Shown here piece after piece: positions 5,073-5,273 of a stretch of DNA of 5,273 nucleotides (the stretch's first letter is position 1; each line of letters opens with the position of its first letter). Source of the DNA: an uncultured Ruminococcus sp. (GTDB lineage Bacteria > Bacillota > Clostridia > Oscillospirales > Acutalibacteraceae); NCBI GenBank assembly GCA_902766585.1, contig CACXDV010000230.1, positions 1 through 5,273 of the forward strand, in the 5' to 3' direction. The notes beneath the pieces are model-generated. The model searched no databases, was not told where the DNA came from, and saw only the letters and a list, made by a program, of their open reading frames with translations. A program made the position numbers and the translations under genes.

Positions 5073-5273
5073 TTAGCCTGATACCTTAAGTGTAAAGTTC
5101 TTGGTTGCAGCCTTGCCTGTTGAGTCCTTAATGATAACTCTGACATCATAAGTTCCGCTTCTGTCCGGAGTAATTGCAGCTGTTGTAGCTGTACCATTCT
5201 TTGTTCCTGAGGTATTCCATGTGCTTGATGTAGAAAGCTTAAACTGATATGTGTAGTTATAGGGTGATGTACC
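5073..5273 (-). CDS. C-terminal end of a probable secreted protein with Ig-like domain (partial)
   Basis: An open frame enters from the right edge of the window on the minus strand and runs 66 codons to a TAA (complement of 5073-5075). The product is rich in Thr, Ser and Tyr and looks like one beta-sandwich repeat of bacterial surface proteins: it starts GTSPYNYTYQFK, has a central WNT segment, then TPDRSGTYDVRVIIKDSTGK (36-55) and ends FTLKVSG. The pattern PY-Y-Y followed by GTYDVRV-DS-G is common in Ig-like repeats of exported clostridial proteins. No dockerin, sortase signal or membrane segment is present at this end. The N-terminus and any catalytic domain lie outside the window, so overall function is unknown. 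It ends facing the Glu-Pro repeat gene and has its own terminator. Confidence 0.8.
   Translation of the reverse strand, partial: GTSPYNYTYQFKLSTSSTWNTSGTKNGTATTAAITPDRSGTYDVRVIIKDSTGKAATKNFTLKVSG

Overview
The window looks like chromosomal DNA from a low-to-moderate GC, Gram-positive anaerobe of the gut or rumen, most likely a Ruminococcus-like member of the Oscillospiraceae. This rests on the protein types (a biotin-dependent Na+ pump, a cytoplasmic GH13 enzyme, a wall-spanning surface protein, an Ig-like secreted protein), AAAGG-type ribosome binding sites, sigma-A promoters and strong T-tailed terminators. The genus is an inference from style, not from a marker gene.

Layout: positions 1-304 hold no gene. 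They start with eight tandem copies of a 7-bp unit (1-56) and contain a perfect 22-bp GC-rich palindrome (225-246) plus small hairpins. A near-consensus promoter (305-333) then drives a two-gene unit, oadG-like (382-759) and oadB-like (795-2036). These encode the small gamma subunit and the Na+-translocating beta subunit of a membrane decarboxylase. A terminator (2050-2080) closes this unit, so the carboxyltransferase and biotin carrier needed for a working pump must be encoded elsewhere.

Next comes a single-gene unit with an extended -10 promoter (2133-2161), an 8-bp inverted repeat just upstream of it, and a long terminator (3903-3946). It encodes a 548-residue cytoplasmic GH13 alpha-glucan enzyme (2224-3870). 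Its catalytic motifs are intact and a DUF1653 module is joined to its C-terminus by an Ala/Pro/Glu-rich linker. This fusion is the most unusual protein architecture in the window.

A third unit (promoter 4054-4062, CDS 4102-4959) encodes an exported, single-pass membrane protein of unknown function. Its extracellular part begins with 34 uninterrupted X-Pro dipeptides, mostly Glu-Pro, which probably form a stiff rod through the cell wall. It converges on a minus-strand gene of which only the last 66 codons are present (5073-5273, an Ig-like domain of a probable surface protein). The 113-bp gap between them holds two hairpins with closely related arms, one serving as terminator for each direction.

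The genes do not form one pathway. The pump links decarboxylation to a sodium gradient, the GH13 protein handles alpha-glucans in the cytoplasm, and the right-hand genes concern the cell surface. No tRNA, rRNA, CRISPR array, insertion sequence or phage gene was seen.
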